Below are positions 62,802 to 64,000 of a stretch of DNA of 64,000 nucleotides, piece by piece. Position 1 is the first letter of the stretch; each line of letters begins with the position of its first letter. The notes under the pieces were generated by a model. The model was given only the letters and a program-made list of their open reading frames with translations, was not told where the DNA came from and ran no database searches. This stretch comes from Bacteroides graminisolvens DSM 19988 = JCM 15093 (GTDB lineage: Bacteria; Bacteroidota; Bacteroidia; Bacteroidales; Bacteroidaceae). A program made the translations under genes and the position numbers. The DNA is taken from NCBI RefSeq assembly GCF_000428125.1, contig NZ_ATZI01000001.1:186001-250000 (forward strand), read 5' to 3'.

Positions 62802-64000
62802 CTAACGCCCTGCTAGAACTAGAAGAACGTTGATGTCGCTTGGTGAAACACCTGGTATTCTACTTGCTTGAGCAATTGTCTCTGGATCAATCTTAATCAA
62901 CTTCTGTCTTGCTTCTGTTGAAAGTGACTGAATATCGGTATAATTGAATTTTCCTTTGATTTTAATACTTTCAAGCCTAGAGAGTTTGGCTGCTATCATT
63001 CTTTCTCTTGCAATATATCCTTCATATTTTATTTGGATTTCTGCAGCCTCAATAATTTCTTCTTTTCTTGAATCTTTTATTTCATCCAATACTCTCTTGA
63101 ATGAAGGAATATGCAATGCTATGTTCTCAATTGTTATTTGAGGTCTGTTGATTAAATCAATTAATTTGCAACCATGTTTAAGAGGTGCGGTGTTATAGGA
63201 CTCAAGCGTTTCATTAATTAATGATGGCTTGATTGAATAAGTTCGGGTGAAATTAATGATTTCATTAACAATATCCTTTTTATTTCTATATAACTCATAG
63301 CGATCGGCTTTCACTAAACCTAACTTCCAACCTTTTTCAGTTAGTCGCATATCCGCGTCATCCATTCTGAGCAATATTCTATATTCTGCTCTAGATGTGA
63401 ACATACGATAGGGCTCATCGACTCCCTTTGTTACTAAATCATCGATTAAAACGCCAATATATGCTTCATCTCTAGCAAGAGTAAATGGTTCTCCGCCATG
63501 ACAATTAATGTGCGCATTGATTCCAGCTATTAGGCCTTGTCCTCCTGCTTCTTCATATCCGGTAGTACCGTTTACTTGTCCTGCAAAAAATAGATTTTTA
63601 ATTATTTTCGACTCGAGAGAATGTTTTAATTGTGTTGGGTCAAAATAATCATACTCAATGGCATATCCGGGGCGATATATCTCTATATTACTAAAAGCCG
63701 GAATTTTTCTTAGTGCTTGTATCTGAATGTCCATAGGTAAAGAAGATGAAAATCCATTTAAATATAGCTCTTGAGTCGTTTCTCCTTCAGGCTCTAAGAA
63801 TAATTGGTGCTGGTTTTTATCGGGGAATGTTACTATTTTAGTTTCAATACTAGGACAATAGCGAGGTCCAATACTTTGGATCTGACCATTATATAATGGC
63901 GATTCATTTAGACCTTCTCTCAAAACACGATGTACCTCTTCGTTTGTATAGCATGTCCAGCATTGAAGCTGTTTCAAATGTCTAAGGCTGGTATTCATAA
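62802..64000 (-). CDS. mnmG: tRNA uridine-5-carboxymethylaminomethyl modification enzyme MnmG, N-terminus beyond window edge
   Basis: About 399 C-terminal residues are visible, read through to the window edge. MnmG with MnmE modifies the wobble uridine of several tRNAs. Seen: GTTGYEEAGGQGLIAGINA (FAD domain end), TSRAEYRILLR and DDADMRLTEKG, and the C-terminal helical MnmE-binding domain ending with SPSDINVLLVL. The N-terminal FAD motif lies outside. The internal Met nearest the edge is not the start. Missing sequence is due to the window edge. Confidence 0.95.
   Translation of the reverse strand, partial: MNTSLRHLKQLQCWTCYTNEEVHRVLREGLNESPLYNGQIQSIGPRYCPSIETKIVTFPDKNQHQLFLEPEGETTQELYLNGFSSSLPMDIQIQALRKIPAFSNIEIYRPGYAIEYDYFDPTQLKHSLESKIIKNLFFAGQVNGTTGYEEAGGQGLIAGINAHINCHGGEPFTLARDEAYIGVLIDDLVTKGVDEPYRMFTSRAEYRILLRMDDADMRLTEKGWKLGLVKADRYELYRNKKDIVNEIINFTRTYSIKPSLINETLESYNTAPLKHGCKLIDLINRPQITIENIALHIPSFKRVLDEIKDSRKEEIIEAAEIQIKYEGYIARERMIAAKLSRLESIKIKGKFNYTDIQSLSTEARQKLIKIDPETIAQASRIPGVSPSDINVLLVLAGR

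Overview
The window looks like chromosome of a Bacteroides-type bacterium (Bacteroidales). The evidence is a SusC/SusD glycan operon with a BACON-GH5 lipoprotein, many Bacteroidota-only families (DUF3098, DUF4294, DUF4248, DUF3836, HU-related TIGR01201-type protein), and repeated promoters of the Bacteroides TAnnTTTG type a short way upstream of start codons. Most genes (about 42 of 56) lie on the minus strand. Together with the parS site next to mnmG at the right edge, this suggests that replication enters from the right; that is inference.

Layout. 1-11.7 kb is core genome: uppP (cut by the window edge), DUF3098, ftsX, a methyltransferase, pspC-like, miaB, a small membrane protein plus an acetyl-CoA hydrolase/transferase family enzyme, PBP4-type dacB, lpd, a PH-domain protein and nadB. 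11.7-20.1 kb is accessory. An AT-rich three-gene restriction island (C5-methyltransferase, PD-(D/E)xK endonuclease, Vsr) is followed by about 1.1 kb of non-coding DNA holding a possible small RNA, a possible 42-codon gene and an iteron-like repeat. Then comes a GC-richer cassette: winged-helix/primosome-like protein, DnaB-type helicase, DUF4248, HU-related protein, membrane-anchored coiled-coil protein and amidase.

20.1-30.3 kb holds a dicarboxylate symporter and a compact polysaccharide utilization operon (SusC, SusD, SGBP-like lipoprotein, small lipoprotein, GH5), with no regulator beside it. 30.5-38.7 kb holds rubrerythrin, a SulP transporter, a radical SAM protein, a helix-hairpin-helix/barrel protein, DUF4294, a TrmH-type methylase and nadA, which has a long structured leader. 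38.7-41.7 kb is a damaged glycosidase locus: an intact GH28, then the 5' part of a GH89 gene joined to the 3' part of a second GH28 gene.

41.8-64 kb is core again: a DUF4412-like protein, the leuS-yitT-rdgB operon, mutS, a reductase-acetyltransferase-lgt operon, ychF, DUF3836, polA, a polyprenyl synthase, dtd-mazG-deoC, uvrC, apt and mnmG (cut by the edge). From polA rightwards the DNA is visibly AT-richer.

The most unusual non-coding signals are: a four-unit 22-bp array of AACCWWGGTT palindromes at 42551-42638; the GGCTGAAA iteron-like repeats before the helicase cassette; a perfect-core parS at 62780 with a second parS-like site beside a DnaA box at 53652-53689; and the nadA leader. No tRNA, rRNA, insertion sequence or CRISPR array was recognised.
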